DNA of 64,000 nt from Betaproteobacteria bacterium (GCA_016711875.1 JADJSD010000001.1:372001-436000), one strand, 5' to 3'; shown: positions 31,119 through 41,003, counted from the first letter of the stretch. The notes: generated from the sequence alone by a model not told the origin. Translations and numbers: made by a program.

Positions 31119-31739
31119 TCACTTCCGCAGCGTATACGAACCCGCGAATATGCTGGACGTGACGCTCGCCTCCAGCGCGTCGCCGCGCAGGCGGTAGTCG
31201 ATGCGCGTGGGCGTCATGCGCACATCCCAATCGTCGCTGGGCTGGGAACCTACGCTGAACCGCCCCTGGCCGTTCGCGCCCGTGAAATCGTAGGAAACCC
31301 GGCCGTTGATGTTCGCCACTTTCCAATCCTTGCGGACGAAATCGAGAAAGACCGAATCGCCCCATGTCGTGATCGTCAGCGAGAACGTCACGGCCTGCCC
31401 TGGCGCCGTCTTCCATTCACCGCTGAGGCGCCGGAGCTCGGCTTGACCGGGAGTCTCGGCAGGCGGCTCCTTGGTGGGCTGGGGCGGCCGCGAGGCGCCC
31501 GCCTTGGGCGGGGCGGCTTTCACCGCGTTCGAAGGCGCGGTAGCGGCGCTCGGCTTGATCGGCACCGGCGCCGGGTCGGCCCGCGGCTTGATCGGCACGG
31601 GCTGCGACTTGCCCGAAGGCGGCGGCGATTCGGAATAGTGCGTGACGCCCTTCTCGTCCACCCACTTGTACATCTGTGCCGGGGCCAGGGCCGGCAGCGC
31701 GGCCGCAAGGGCTCCGGCAAGGACGATCGATGCTTTCAT
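31119..31739 (-). CDS. DUF4124 domain exported protein
   Basis: 206 residues with a signal peptide (ending APAQM). The DUF4124 segment is MYKWVDEKGVTHYSESPP (about 23-40). A long Pro/Ala/Lys linker with a repeated VPIKP unit follows (about 45-95), then a C-terminal beta domain (from ELRRLSGEWKT). Such proteins are periplasmic; role unknown. Confidence 0.82.
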   Translation of the reverse strand: MKASIVLAGALAAALPALAPAQMYKWVDEKGVTHYSESPPPSGKSQPVPIKPRADPAPVPIKPSAATAPSNAVKAAPPKAGASRPPQPTKEPPAETPGQAELRRLSGEWKTAPGQAVTFSLTITTWGDSVFLDFVRKDWKVANINGRVSYDFTGANGQGRFSVGSQPSDDWDVRMTPTRIDYRLRGDALEASVTSSIFAGSYTLRK

Positions 31740-31821
31740 CGCGGGACCCCGAGGCGTGGCGAGCAGGATGCTCCTGTCAGCTCTAACGCAATGCCGGGGC
31801 GATTGCTGCCATCCGCGTTCG

Positions 31822-32496
31822 TCAGGCGGGGGTGGCTTCGTCGGCGGCCCGCCCGAAGGTGAGGATCTTGCCGCCGCGCCCCGGCGGCCAATGGCCCGTG
31901 GACCACACGCGCTGCTCGCACTTGCCGAACCCCAGGCGCTTCAGGATCTCCGTGAACGCGGCGCTGTAGCCACGCCCCGCGTCGGCCAGCATCACGCGCG
32001 CCACGGGCTGCGTGTGCCGCCCGACGAAGGCGCCCAGGGCCGGGCCCTGCCCGCGCTCGTAGAGCAGGTCCGCGCCGATCAGCAGGTCGAACCGGCCGAG
32101 CGAATCGTGCAGTGCATCCCACGGCGCGCAGTGGAAGGCGATCGGCTTCAGCCGGTTCAGGGACTCGTTCTGGCGCAGGAAGCCCTCGGCCATCGGGTGG
32201 TGGTCGCTCGCGGTGATGTCCGCCCCGCGGCGCTTCAGCACCAGGCTCGCCAGGCCCAGCCCGCAGCCCATCTCCAGGATGCGTAGCCCCTTCACCGGCA
32301 GCACGCTCATCGCCTGCGCGAGCGCGAGCCCCGCGGGCCAGAGCACGCCGAAGTGAGACCAGCTCGAAGGCGGCACGCCCGCGAGTTCCGCAGTGCCCTT
32401 GGGGTCGTGGTGCTGGAGGCGGTCCGTGAGGCCGCGCACCTGGTAGTCGAGCCCGCCGATGTGGTGCGTGAGCGTCTCGACGGCGTAACCCGGCAT
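31822..32496 (-). CDS. Class I SAM-dependent methyltransferase
   Basis: 224 residues from ATG 32496 (the longer frame extends into leader). Motif I is ILEMGCGLGLASLVLKRRG; DLLIGADLLYERGQGPAL is the later motif seen in lysine-methyltransferase-like (Methyltransf_16) proteins. That suggests a protein rather than small-molecule target, as an inference. Confidence 0.85.
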   Translation of the reverse strand: MPGYAVETLTHHIGGLDYQVRGLTDRLQHHDPKGTAELAGVPPSSWSHFGVLWPAGLALAQAMSVLPVKGLRILEMGCGLGLASLVLKRRGADITASDHHPMAEGFLRQNESLNRLKPIAFHCAPWDALHDSLGRFDLLIGADLLYERGQGPALGAFVGRHTQPVARVMLADAGRGYSAAFTEILKRLGFGKCEQRVWSTGHWPPGRGGKILTFGRAADEATPA

Positions 32497-32554
32497 GGCG
32501 GGTCTTTCGGGGGGAGGCGGCGCGCGATGACTGCCTGCACGCCCGTCCCTCATC

Positions 32555-33283
32555 CTACGCGCAATCGTCGGCTTCGCTTTTCCCGAAGGTCTTCGCGATG
32601 CGATCGGCCGCGGCCGCGCCCCATTTCGCGTGGGCGAGCGGGCCGGGGTGGAAGCCGTCGACCGCGAGGAGCGAGGCGTCCAGCCCGCGGAAGAGCGGCA
32701 TGTAGTGCGCGCCGTGGCCGTCGGGAAGCGAAGCGGCGAGCGCGAGGTCCAGCTCCCGCGCCCGCGCGCCCAGGTACCAGCGCAGCGGCTGCGGCAAGGC
32801 GGTGAAGGAGCCCATGGGGGGAAGCCCCGAGACGACGATGTAGCGCGCGCCGAACTTCTCGCGCAGCAGCCGGTGGAGCTGCCGCTGCCGCTCGATGAAA
32901 TCCGCGGGGCTCACGTCGCCCGTCACGTCGTTCACGCCGAGCGAGACGACGACCGCGTCGACATGGAACGCGGGGATCTTCGCCAGGTGCGCGAGCGCCG
33001 AGGCCGTCGTGGCGCCGGTCTTCGCGACGAGGCGGTACTTCACGTGGAAACGGCCGGCGAGGCCCGCGACGATCCGGCCCAGGAGCGCTTTCTCCTGGGA
33101 GGGCGCGCCCACCCCGGCGCCCGCGGAATCGCCCACCACCAGCACCCGGATCTTCGGCCCCTCGCCGGCGATGCCTTCGCGTGCGCCCTCGGGCTCGGGC
33201 AGGACGGGCGTGCGGCGTCGCACCCAATGCCCCTGCGCGAGGAGGATCGGGCCGAGCAGCCCCTTCACGATCGGGAGCTTCAT
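32555..33283 (-). CDS. SGNH/GDSL-family hydrolase
   Basis: 242 residues. VLVVGDSAGAGVG holds the catalytic Ser (block I), VVSLGVNDVTG is block III (Asn) and VDGFHPGPLAHAKW is block V (Asp and His). A short N-terminal hydrophobic segment could anchor it. The order matches the periplasmic esterase/lipase-like SGNH proteins. The ATG is 2 bases from the fructosamine kinase stop. Confidence 0.9.
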   Translation of the reverse strand: MKLPIVKGLLGPILLAQGHWVRRRTPVLPEPEGAREGIAGEGPKIRVLVVGDSAGAGVGAPSQEKALLGRIVAGLAGRFHVKYRLVAKTGATTASALAHLAKIPAFHVDAVVVSLGVNDVTGDVSPADFIERQRQLHRLLREKFGARYIVVSGLPPMGSFTALPQPLRWYLGARARELDLALAASLPDGHGAHYMPLFRGLDASLLAVDGFHPGPLAHAKWGAAAADRIAKTFGKSEADDCA

Positions 33284-33285
33284 GG

Positions 33286-34188
33286 CTAGCGGATCTCCGC
33301 GAGCACCTTCTCGATCGCGCGGGCCGACTGGTCCACGTAGGCGCCGGAGAAGAGGTTCGCGTGGTTGAGCACGTGATACAGGTTGTAGAAATCGCGCCGC
33401 ACGGGGTACCCGTCGTCCAGCGGCCAGGCCTCGCGATACGCCGCGAGGAAATCCTTCGGGAAGCCGCCGAAGAGCTGCGTCATGGCGACATCCGCCTCGC
33501 GGTCGCCGCAATACACGGCCGGGTCGAACACGACGGGCGTGCCGTCGGTCAGGGCCGCGGCGTTGCCGCCCCACAGGTCGCCGTGCAGCAGCGAGGGCCC
33601 GGGCGCGTGGCTCGTGAAGAAAGCCTCGCAGTCGGCCAGCAGCCGCTCGCCGCGGTCGATCATCTTCGAGGGGTAGCGATTCTTCGCGGCCAGGCGCAAC
33701 TGCGCGTGCAGGCGATGTTCGCGCCAGAAAGCGAGCCAGTCGTCGTGCCAGCCGTTCCCTTGCACCGTGGCGCCGATGTAGTTGTCCTTCTCCCAGCCGA
33801 AACGGGGAAAGGCCGCGCGGTGCTGCGCCGCGAGCGCCTTGCCGAGCGCCGCGCCGGAGAGGGCCGAGAGCGGCTCGAGATCCAGCCATTCGAGGATGAG
33901 CCAGCCGTGCTCCTCGTCGCTGCCCTGCGCGACCCTATCCGGCGTGCGCACCGCGCCCACCTTCGCGATCGCCGCGAGCCCTTCGGCCTCCGCCACGAGG
34001 AGCGGCACGCGCTCCGTCTCGGCGATCTTCGCGAAGTGCGTCGTCTTGCCTTCGGAATCCTCGCCCTCGAGCTTGAGGCACTCGTGGATGCAGCCGCCGG
34101 AGACGGGCGCGGTCGACAGCAGGGACCAGTCCGCGTGCGTCGCTTCCATCACCGCGACCTCGAGCGCCTCGCGAAGGGCCGGCGTCAT
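33286..34188 (-). CDS. Fructosamine kinase-family protein
   Basis: 300 residues. HGDLWGGNAA (catalytic Asp) and VVFDPAVYCGDREADVAM are the kinase active-site and metal motifs of fructosamine-3-kinase proteins. Family members phosphorylate ketoamines on glycated proteins or small molecules to trigger deglycation. It lies 5 bases downstream of the metC-like gene on the same strand. Confidence 0.92.
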   Translation of the reverse strand: MTPALREALEVAVMEATHADWSLLSTAPVSGGCIHECLKLEGEDSEGKTTHFAKIAETERVPLLVAEAEGLAAIAKVGAVRTPDRVAQGSDEEHGWLILEWLDLEPLSALSGAALGKALAAQHRAAFPRFGWEKDNYIGATVQGNGWHDDWLAFWREHRLHAQLRLAAKNRYPSKMIDRGERLLADCEAFFTSHAPGPSLLHGDLWGGNAAALTDGTPVVFDPAVYCGDREADVAMTQLFGGFPKDFLAAYREAWPLDDGYPVRRDFYNLYHVLNHANLFSGAYVDQSARAIEKVLAEIR

Positions 34189-34193
34189 GGCGG

Positions 34194-35369
34194 TCAGGCG
34201 GCGGCGCGCCAGCGGGCGAAGGCGGCATCCAGGTCCGCGAGGAGGTCTTCCGGGTCCTCCAGGCCGATGTGCAGGCGGAAGAGCGGGTTGCCCTTCCACG
34301 CGCTCACGGTGCGGCCGTGGCGCAGGTTGGCCGGCACCGCGAGGCTCTCGAACCCGCCCCAGCTGTAGCCGATGCCGAAGAGCGAGAAGCCGTCGAAGAA
34401 CGCCGACACCTGCTTCGGCGTGCACGGCGCGAACTCCACGCCGAAGAGGCCCGAGGAGCCGGTGAAGTCCCGCTTCCACAGCGCGTGGGTCGGAAAGCTC
34501 TCGAGCGCCGGGTGCAGAACGCGGGCGACTTCCGGCCGCTTCTCGAGCACCCGCGCGATGGCGAGCGCCGCGGCGCCCTGCTTCTCCAGCCGGATGGCGA
34601 GCGTGCGCATGCCGCGCACGGTGAGGAAGATGTCGTCGGGGCTCGTCGTCTGGCCGAGGTCGCGCGCGGCTTCCTTCAGGCCCGGCCACGCGCGCTCGTT
34701 GGCGACCACGGCGCCGATGATCACGTCGGAATGGCCCGCGAGGTACTTGGTGGCCGGTTGCACGACGAGGTCCACGCCGAGCTGCATCGTGGGGTAGTGA
34801 AGGCCCGTGGCCCACGCGTTGTCGCACGCCACGAAGGCGCCCTTCGCGTGCACCGCCTTGCAGATGGCCGGGAGGTCCTGCACCTCGAAGGTGAGCGAGC
34901 CGGGGCTTTCCACGTAGACGAGCGTGGTGTTGGGCTTCATGAGGGCCGCGATCTCGTCGCCGCCGGCCGCGGGGCTGTAGTAGTCCGTCGCCACGCCCAT
35001 CTTCGCGAGCGTGCGGTCGCAGAAGGTGCGCGAGGGGCCGTACACCGAGTCGACCATGAGCACGTGGTCGCCCGCCTTCACCACGGCGAGGATGGCGACG
35101 GCCACGGCGGCGAGGCCCGAGGGCACGGTGACCGCGCGGTGGCCGCCTTCGAGCTCGCACACGAGCTCCTCGAAGGCGTTTCGCGGCGGCATGTTCGTGA
35201 TGCCGTAGGTGGCGATGGCCTCGCCGGCCTCGAAGCGCTTCTGGACGGCCGCCAGGTGCTCGAGGTTGTCGAAGAGGACGGTGGAGGCGCGCGCGACGGG
35301 CAGGTTCACGGTGCCGGGGGGATTCGCGCTCCTGCGCCCGCCGTGCACCAGTCGGGTTGTCTTTTTCAC
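34194..35369 (-). CDS. metC: Cystathionine beta-lyase
   Basis: 391 residues from GTG 35369. The Cys/Met-metabolism PLP fold is clear: YGITNMPPRNAFEELV, VPSGLAAVAVAILAVV, and the PLP lysine in VVQPATKYLAGHSDVIIG. YSWGGFESLAVPA near the C-terminus is the MetC-type feature. It is predicted to cleave cystathionine to homocysteine, pyruvate and ammonia. Alternative GTG choice follows from the lack of an in-frame ATG. Confidence 0.92.
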   Translation of the reverse strand: MKKTTRLVHGGRRSANPPGTVNLPVARASTVLFDNLEHLAAVQKRFEAGEAIATYGITNMPPRNAFEELVCELEGGHRAVTVPSGLAAVAVAILAVVKAGDHVLMVDSVYGPSRTFCDRTLAKMGVATDYYSPAAGGDEIAALMKPNTTLVYVESPGSLTFEVQDLPAICKAVHAKGAFVACDNAWATGLHYPTMQLGVDLVVQPATKYLAGHSDVIIGAVVANERAWPGLKEAARDLGQTTSPDDIFLTVRGMRTLAIRLEKQGAAALAIARVLEKRPEVARVLHPALESFPTHALWKRDFTGSSGLFGVEFAPCTPKQVSAFFDGFSLFGIGYSWGGFESLAVPANLRHGRTVSAWKGNPLFRLHIGLEDPEDLLADLDAAFARWRAAA

Positions 35370-35444
35370 CCCATCGAGTTTACCGGCTTGGCTTGGGGGA
35401 ATGAACGGGCCGCTATAAACTGTGCTCCCACGTCCCTCGAACCC

Positions 35445-38400
35445 ATGGAACCGACCCACACCGAGCGGCCCGACGCCCTCGGCTCCCTCCTGCCGGAAAT
35501 CCGCCCGGGTCTCGACCTGATGGGGCTGCCGGCCTGCGTGCTCGACGCGAAGCTCGCCTACCGCTACGCGAACGCCCTCTACGCGGCATTCGTCGGGCGC
35601 CCGGTCGAGACGCTCTATGGAAAATCCCCCGCGCATGCATTCGACCGCCAGCCCGCGGACGACCGGCGCAAGGCGCTCGCCCGTGCCCTGGCCGGCGAGA
35701 CGCTCACCTTCGACCGCCGCACCTTCGAAGGCCCGAACGCCGGACGCTGGGTGCGCGCGCACTACGCGCCCATCCGCCTTCGCGGCGCCGTGGTGGGCGT
35801 GGCCGTCGTGCTCTCGGACATCCAGCACCTGAAGGATGCCGAGGAGCGCGTCCGCGACCAGGAACGGCAGCTGCGCCTCATCACGGACAGCGTCGGCTTC
35901 CCCATCACCTACATCGGCCGCGACATGATCGTGCGCTTCGCGAACGGGCCCTCGCTCGCGTGGGCCGGCAAGGCGCGCTCGGAGATGGAGGGGCGCCACT
36001 ACACCACGCTCGCCCCGGCGGAGGTGCTCGCCGCCTCGCAGCCGCTGCTCGATCGCGCGTTCGCGGGCGAATCCGTGACCTACGAGCGCGAGGCCCTGTG
36101 GACGGGCCGCGCGAGCCGGCGCATCCGCGGGCACATGATCCCGGACCGCGACGAGGCCGGCGCCGTGCGCGGCGTGCTCGTCGTCGTGATCGACATCGAG
36201 GACGACTACCGCCTCAAGCAGTCCCTCATCGAGAGCCGCCGGTGGCTGCAGCTCGTCTCCGACAACGTGGGCGTGCCGATGGCCTACATCGACGCCGACC
36301 TTCGCTTCCGGTTCGCCAACACGCCGGGCCTCGACTGGGAGCCGGACATCGACCCCGCCCACGCGGTCGGCCGCCGGCTCGACGAAGTCTACGAACCGGA
36401 CGTCCTGCGGGACGTGATGCCCTTCCTCGAGCGCGCCCTCGCGGGGGAGAAGGTCGTCTACGAGCGCCGCGGCCGCGTGCCGGGCGGCAAGATGCGCTGG
36501 ATCCGCGTGAACCTCATCCCGGACAAGGCGGCCGACGGCACGGTGGCCGGCCTCTACTCGATCGTCATCGACATCGACGACGACCGCCGGCTGCGCGAAG
36601 CGCTGGAGCGCCAGGAGCGCGAGCTGCGCTTCTACGCCGAGAACATCCCCGAGGCCGTCGCCTTCGTCGGCCCGGACTTGCGCTACCAATGGGTGAACAA
36701 GGGCTTCGAGAACATCCGCGGCGAGCGCGCAGATTCGATCATCGGCCGCACCGTGCACGAGGTGCTGGGCGAGGCGGCCCGGGATTTCGTCGAGCCCTTC
36801 GTCGAGCGGCTGCGGCTGGGCGAGACCTGCGCCTACGAGCGCCTCGCGGGGCGGGCGGGCGGGCGAGGCCGCTGGATCCGCGTGCGCCTCGTGCCGCTCA
36901 TGGATGCCTCGGGCGAGTTCGGCGGCTACTACGTCGTGGGCACGGACATCCACGAGATCAAGATGGCGCAGGAACAGCTGCGCGCCCGCGAGGAGGAACT
37001 GCGCTTCTTCGCCGAGAACATCCCCGAGGCCATGGTGTTCGTGGATCTCGAGCGCGGCTGCACCTTCGTGAACAACGTCTTTCTCGCCACCCGCGGCTTC
37101 ACCCGCGAGTGGGCCCTGGGCAAGTTCCCCGAGGACGTCTACCCGCCCGAGGTGATGGAGAGCCTCGCGCCGCAGATCGACCGCGTGAAGCGCGGCGAGA
37201 GCGCCTCCTACGAGCGCCGCATTCCCATCGCCGGCACGGGCGAGGAGCGCTGGGTGCGCGTGAAGCTCACTCCCCGCAAGGACGCCCAGGGACGCGTGCT
37301 GGGCTACTACGTCGTCTCGAACGACGTACACGACCTCAAGGTGGCCCAGTCCTCGCTCGAGGCGAAGGAACGCGAGATGCGGCACGTGATCGACTCCGTG
37401 CCCACGCCCATGGTCTACGTGGACGCGCAGCTTCGCTACCGCTACGCCAACGCGGGGTTCCTGCGCTATATCGGCAGGCCGGCGGGCGAGGTGATCGGCC
37501 GCACCGTCGAGGAGGTGCTGGGCGAGGTGCGCTGGAAGCGCCTGCTGCCGCACGTTCAGCGCGTCATGGCCGGCGAGACGGTCTCCTTCGAGCGCCTGGT
37601 CGAGCACGCCGACGGCAAGGCCCGGTGGATGGTCGTGCGCCTCACCCCCCGGCTGGACTCCCAGGGGCGCTTCGCGGGCTACGACTCGACCACGAGCGAC
37701 ATCCACGAGCAGAAGTCGGTTGAGGAAGAACTGCGCCGCGCCAACAACATCCTGTCGGCGCATTTCGACAACACGCCGCTCGCGGTGATCGAGTGGGATC
37801 CGCAGGTGCGCGCCATCCGCTGGTCGGGCCGCTCGGAGTCCCTCTTCGGCTGGAAGGCCGACGAGGTCCTGGGCCGCTCGCTCGACACCTGGAACCTCGT
37901 GTTCGAGGACGACCGCGCGGCGGTGGGCTCGATGGTGCGCCGCCTCATGAACGGCCCGGACGCCCATGCGACCATCCTCAACCGCAACTACCGCAAGGAC
38001 GGCTCGGTGATCTGGGTGGAGTGGCACAACTCCGTGCTGCGCGACGCGGACGGGCGCCTCGTCTCGCTGCTGTCCCTGGCGCAGGACGTCTCCTCGCGCA
38101 TCCAGGCCGAGGAGCGCCTGCAGTTCATGGCCACGCACGACGGGCTCACGGGGCTGCCCAACCGGCTCATGCTCACCGAGCGCCTCGCCACCGCCATGAC
38201 GCGCGCTCACCGCTTCGGGCACCGCGTGGCGGTGATGTTCCTGGACCTCGACCACTTCAAGGACGTGAACGACACGCTGGGCCACCGCGTGGGCGACGAG
38301 CTGCTGCGCAGCCTCGCGCGGCGAGTGCGCGCCGCGCTTCGCCAGAGCGACCTGCTCGTGCGCCTGTCGGGCGACGAGTTCGTCGTGCTGCTGGAGGACC

Positions 38401-39509
38401 TGGAGGGCGACGGCGGCCCCGACCGCGTGGCGCAGAAGATCCTCGAGGACGTGATGCGCCCCTTCCCCATCGAGGGTCACGACGTGCAGGTGAGCGCGAG
38501 CCTGGGCTTCGCGGTCTACCCCGAGGACGGCCAGGACGCCGACACGCTCCTCAAGAACGCCGACGCGGCCATGTACCACGCGAAGGAGCTGGGCCGGAAC
38601 AGCTACCGCGCCTTCTCGCACGCCCTCGCCCAACGGCGCGACGAGCGGCTGGGCGTCGAGCAGGCGCTGCGCCGCGCGCTCAAGAAGGATTCCTTCGAGC
38701 TGCACTACCAGCCGATCCTCGAGGTGGCCACGGGGCGCGTCACGCACGTCGAATCGCTGCTTCGCTGGCGCGACGAGAAGCGCGGCCTCGTGCAGCCCCA
38801 CGCGTTCATCCCGCTCGCCGAGGAGACGGGCCTCATGCGCGACCTCGGCCACTGGGTGCTGGTGGCCGCGAGCACGCAGGCGGCGGCCTGGCGCAATGCC
38901 GGCATCGGCAACTTCATCGTGAGCGTGAACCTCTCGGCGAGCCAGCTGCGCGACTCCACCATCGTCTCCGAGCTCGAGGGCATCGTCACGCGCACGGGCT
39001 GCTCGCCCACGTGGCTCGAGCTCGAGATCACCGAGACGAGCATGGTGCGCGACCTGGAGGGCGTGAGCCTCACGCTCGGCAAGCTCCGGCGCATGGGCTT
39101 TCGCATCGCCATCGACGACTTCGGCACGGGCTTCTCGAGCCTGTCGCACCTGCGCCACCTGCCGGTGGACACGCTCAAGATCGACAAGAGCTTCGTCGCG
39201 GACATCGACGGCGGAAGGCGAGGCGGGCTCGGCGGGGGCGCGGCCATCGTCGCGGCGGTCACGGGCCTCGCGCGCGGGTTGTCGCTGGAAGTGGTGGCCG
39301 AAGGCGTGGAGCGCCCCGAGCAGCTCGAATTCCTGAAGGCCCATGGCTGCACGGCCTATCAGGGCTACCTCGCCTGCCGCCCCTTGCCGTCCGCGGAACT
39401 CGAGGCATGGCTCGCGAAAGGCGCGCCTCCCGCCCTCGCGAAGCCCGCGTCCCGGGCGCCGCGCAAGAAGGCGGTGCCGGCGGCCGCGAAGAAACCTACC
39501 AGGCGATAG
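35445..39509 (+). CDS. Seven-PAS GGDEF-EAL cyclic-di-GMP protein
   Basis: 1354 residues without transmembrane helices. Seven tandem PAS domains begin at about residues 20, 143, 269, 395, 521, 646 and 771, with a period of about 126; repeats 4 and 5 open almost identically (FYAENIPEA and FFAENIPEA). GGDEF follows from about 894, with RLSGDEF at about 972 (first Gly changed to Ser). The EAL domain starts at about 1084; its signature reads ESLLRW, and NLSASQL, ELEITE, IDDFGTG and LKIDKSF are intact. Probably a bifunctional or phosphodiesterase sensor. A Lys/Pro/Ala tail ends the protein. Confidence 0.93.
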   Translation: MEPTHTERPDALGSLLPEIRPGLDLMGLPACVLDAKLAYRYANALYAAFVGRPVETLYGKSPAHAFDRQPADDRRKALARALAGETLTFDRRTFEGPNAGRWVRAHYAPIRLRGAVVGVAVVLSDIQHLKDAEERVRDQERQLRLITDSVGFPITYIGRDMIVRFANGPSLAWAGKARSEMEGRHYTTLAPAEVLAASQPLLDRAFAGESVTYEREALWTGRASRRIRGHMIPDRDEAGAVRGVLVVVIDIEDDYRLKQSLIESRRWLQLVSDNVGVPMAYIDADLRFRFANTPGLDWEPDIDPAHAVGRRLDEVYEPDVLRDVMPFLERALAGEKVVYERRGRVPGGKMRWIRVNLIPDKAADGTVAGLYSIVIDIDDDRRLREALERQERELRFYAENIPEAVAFVGPDLRYQWVNKGFENIRGERADSIIGRTVHEVLGEAARDFVEPFVERLRLGETCAYERLAGRAGGRGRWIRVRLVPLMDASGEFGGYYVVGTDIHEIKMAQEQLRAREEELRFFAENIPEAMVFVDLERGCTFVNNVFLATRGFTREWALGKFPEDVYPPEVMESLAPQIDRVKRGESASYERRIPIAGTGEERWVRVKLTPRKDAQGRVLGYYVVSNDVHDLKVAQSSLEAKEREMRHVIDSVPTPMVYVDAQLRYRYANAGFLRYIGRPAGEVIGRTVEEVLGEVRWKRLLPHVQRVMAGETVSFERLVEHADGKARWMVVRLTPRLDSQGRFAGYDSTTSDIHEQKSVEEELRRANNILSAHFDNTPLAVIEWDPQVRAIRWSGRSESLFGWKADEVLGRSLDTWNLVFEDDRAAVGSMVRRLMNGPDAHATILNRNYRKDGSVIWVEWHNSVLRDADGRLVSLLSLAQDVSSRIQAEERLQFMATHDGLTGLPNRLMLTERLATAMTRAHRFGHRVAVMFLDLDHFKDVNDTLGHRVGDELLRSLARRVRAALRQSDLLVRLSGDEFVVLLEDLEGDGGPDRVAQKILEDVMRPFPIEGHDVQVSASLGFAVYPEDGQDADTLLKNADAAMYHAKELGRNSYRAFSHALAQRRDERLGVEQALRRALKKDSFELHYQPILEVATGRVTHVESLLRWRDEKRGLVQPHAFIPLAEETGLMRDLGHWVLVAASTQAAAWRNAGIGNFIVSVNLSASQLRDSTIVSELEGIVTRTGCSPTWLELEITETSMVRDLEGVSLTLGKLRRMGFRIAIDDFGTGFSSLSHLRHLPVDTLKIDKSFVADIDGGRRGGLGGGAAIVAAVTGLARGLSLEVVAEGVERPEQLEFLKAHGCTAYQGYLACRPLPSAELEAWLAKGAPPALAKPASRAPRKKAVPAAAKKPTRR

Positions 39510-40794
39510 AGACGCGCGCCCCGCCCAGGGGCGAATCCTGGATGCGCGCGCTGCCGCCGTGCCATTCGGCGACGCTCTTCACGATGGCGAGCCCCAGCCC
39601 CACGCCGCCGGTCTCCCGGTCGCGGCTCGATTCGGCGCGCGTGAAGGGCGCGAAGAGGCGCTCGCGGTCCGCGGGCGGGATGCCCGGGCCGTCGTCGTCC
39701 ACGTGCACGGTCGTGCGGCCGGCGGCCTGCTCCACGGTGAGCACGACGCGGCTCTTCGCGTGCAGCACGGCATTCCTCACCACGTTCACCAGGGCCCGCG
39801 CGAGGAACTTGCCGTCGCAGTCGAACGTCTCGGGCAGGTTCTTCGGCGGCTCGATGGCGATGTCGCGGCCAAAGGCGCGCATCTCGTCCTTCGCGCGGCG
39901 GACCACGTCGTCGATCAACACGCGCGCGGGGATGGCCTTCGGGCTGTAGGGAGGCGCCTGGCGCAGGTTGGCGATGAGCAGGAGCTCGTTGACGAGCTCC
40001 TCCAGGTCCGCCACGTCGCGCGACATCGAGGCGAAACGCTCCTCGCGCTCCTCGGCCGTCGCGCTGGACCGGGCGAGCTCCAGGTCGAACTTCAGTTGCG
40101 CGAGGGGCGTGCGCAGCTCGTGCGCGACACCCTGCTCGAGATCGCGGTGGCTCGTGAGCAGGCGCTGGATGCGCTCGGTCATCGCGTTGAAGGCGCCGGC
40201 GATGGGCTCGACGAGCGAGGACTTGCCCACCGCCGCGCGGGCGGCGAGGTCGCCTTCGCCCAGGCGGCCGGCCGCGGCCGTGAGGTTCTCGAGGTCGCGA
40301 TAGAGCGGGCGCACCCAGCGCAGCAGGATGAGCGAGAGGCCCAGCGTCACCAGCGCGACGATGATCGCGTAGTAGATGGTGAGGTACTCGTAGAGGCCCA
40401 CCCACTCGATGCGCAGGACGCCGGTGCCGTCCTTGAGGTTCCTCAGGTACACCTGCCCGCCGCCCGGGCGGTCGCGGAAGGCGATGTCGCCGGCGGCGAG
40501 GCGCTCCTTCTCCGAGCTGGACATGAACCAGTCGTGGTCCGCCTCGGTCTTGGGGACGACGCGATGCTCGATGCGGAAGGTGGCCTCGATCTCCTTGAGC
40601 CGGCCCTCCCAATTGGGCACTTCCTTCGCGGTGAGGATGCGCTCGGCCCGGTCGAACGCGACGCCCGCGCGCTTGCGCATGTCCTCCTTGTGCATCTGCG
40701 CCATCACCTGGTCCGTGAGGTACATGAACCCCACGAACGCCGCCGTGGCCGGCAGCATCAGGAACAGGTAGAGGCGAAGGAAGAGGCGGAGCAT
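39496..40794 (-). CDS. RstB-like sensor histidine kinase
   Basis: 432 residues. Two transmembrane helices (about 5-27 and 138-158) flank a periplasmic region. A HAMP linker follows, with phospho-acceptor H225 in GVAHELRTPLAQ and the ATP-binding motifs NAVLHA (N box), DDDGPGIPP and GGVGLGLAI. It pairs with the response regulator at 41070-41822. The 3' ends of this gene and the GGDEF-EAL gene overlap by 14 bases. Confidence 0.92.
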   Translation of the reverse strand: MLRLFLRLYLFLMLPATAAFVGFMYLTDQVMAQMHKEDMRKRAGVAFDRAERILTAKEVPNWEGRLKEIEATFRIEHRVVPKTEADHDWFMSSSEKERLAAGDIAFRDRPGGGQVYLRNLKDGTGVLRIEWVGLYEYLTIYYAIIVALVTLGLSLILLRWVRPLYRDLENLTAAAGRLGEGDLAARAAVGKSSLVEPIAGAFNAMTERIQRLLTSHRDLEQGVAHELRTPLAQLKFDLELARSSATAEEREERFASMSRDVADLEELVNELLLIANLRQAPPYSPKAIPARVLIDDVVRRAKDEMRAFGRDIAIEPPKNLPETFDCDGKFLARALVNVVRNAVLHAKSRVVLTVEQAAGRTTVHVDDDGPGIPPADRERLFAPFTRAESSRDRETGGVGLGLAIVKSVAEWHGGSARIQDSPLGGARVSIAW

Positions 40795-40847
40795 GGCGGT
40801 CGGTCAGTTTGGGGCGGCGCGGCCTCGATGAGAGTATCCCGGTGCGA

Positions 40848-41003
40848 GGAGCATGGTGTGGGTCGCGTTTTTTTGATTTCGGACCGAGTCAAGGCGCCAC
40901 CAACCTGCCTGCTCGGACCTATGTCGACAGAGGCCCCGAAGGCGACGGACTGAGCAAGTCCATTCGGTCCGAAATCGAAAAAACGCGACCCACACCATGC
41001 TCC
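40848..41003. repeat. 156-bp element with 40-bp inverted repeats
   Basis: The left arm at 40848-40887 (starting GGAGCATGGTGTGGGTCGCG) and the right arm at 40964-41003 are inverted copies, differing at one base (a T/C within the T run). The 76-bp centre contains a further small stem, GGACT/AGTCC, around GAGCA. It separates the sensor kinase from its response regulator. A miniature transposable element is the best reading; a structured RNA or attenuator is possible. Confidence 0.85.

Noticed and set aside
34194..39344. A 1716-codon open frame on the minus strand opposite the GGDEF-EAL gene
   Set aside because: Only its last 391 codons encode the cystathionine beta-lyase. The rest is the antisense of a GC-rich gene and has a low-complexity Arg/Ala/Val composition.
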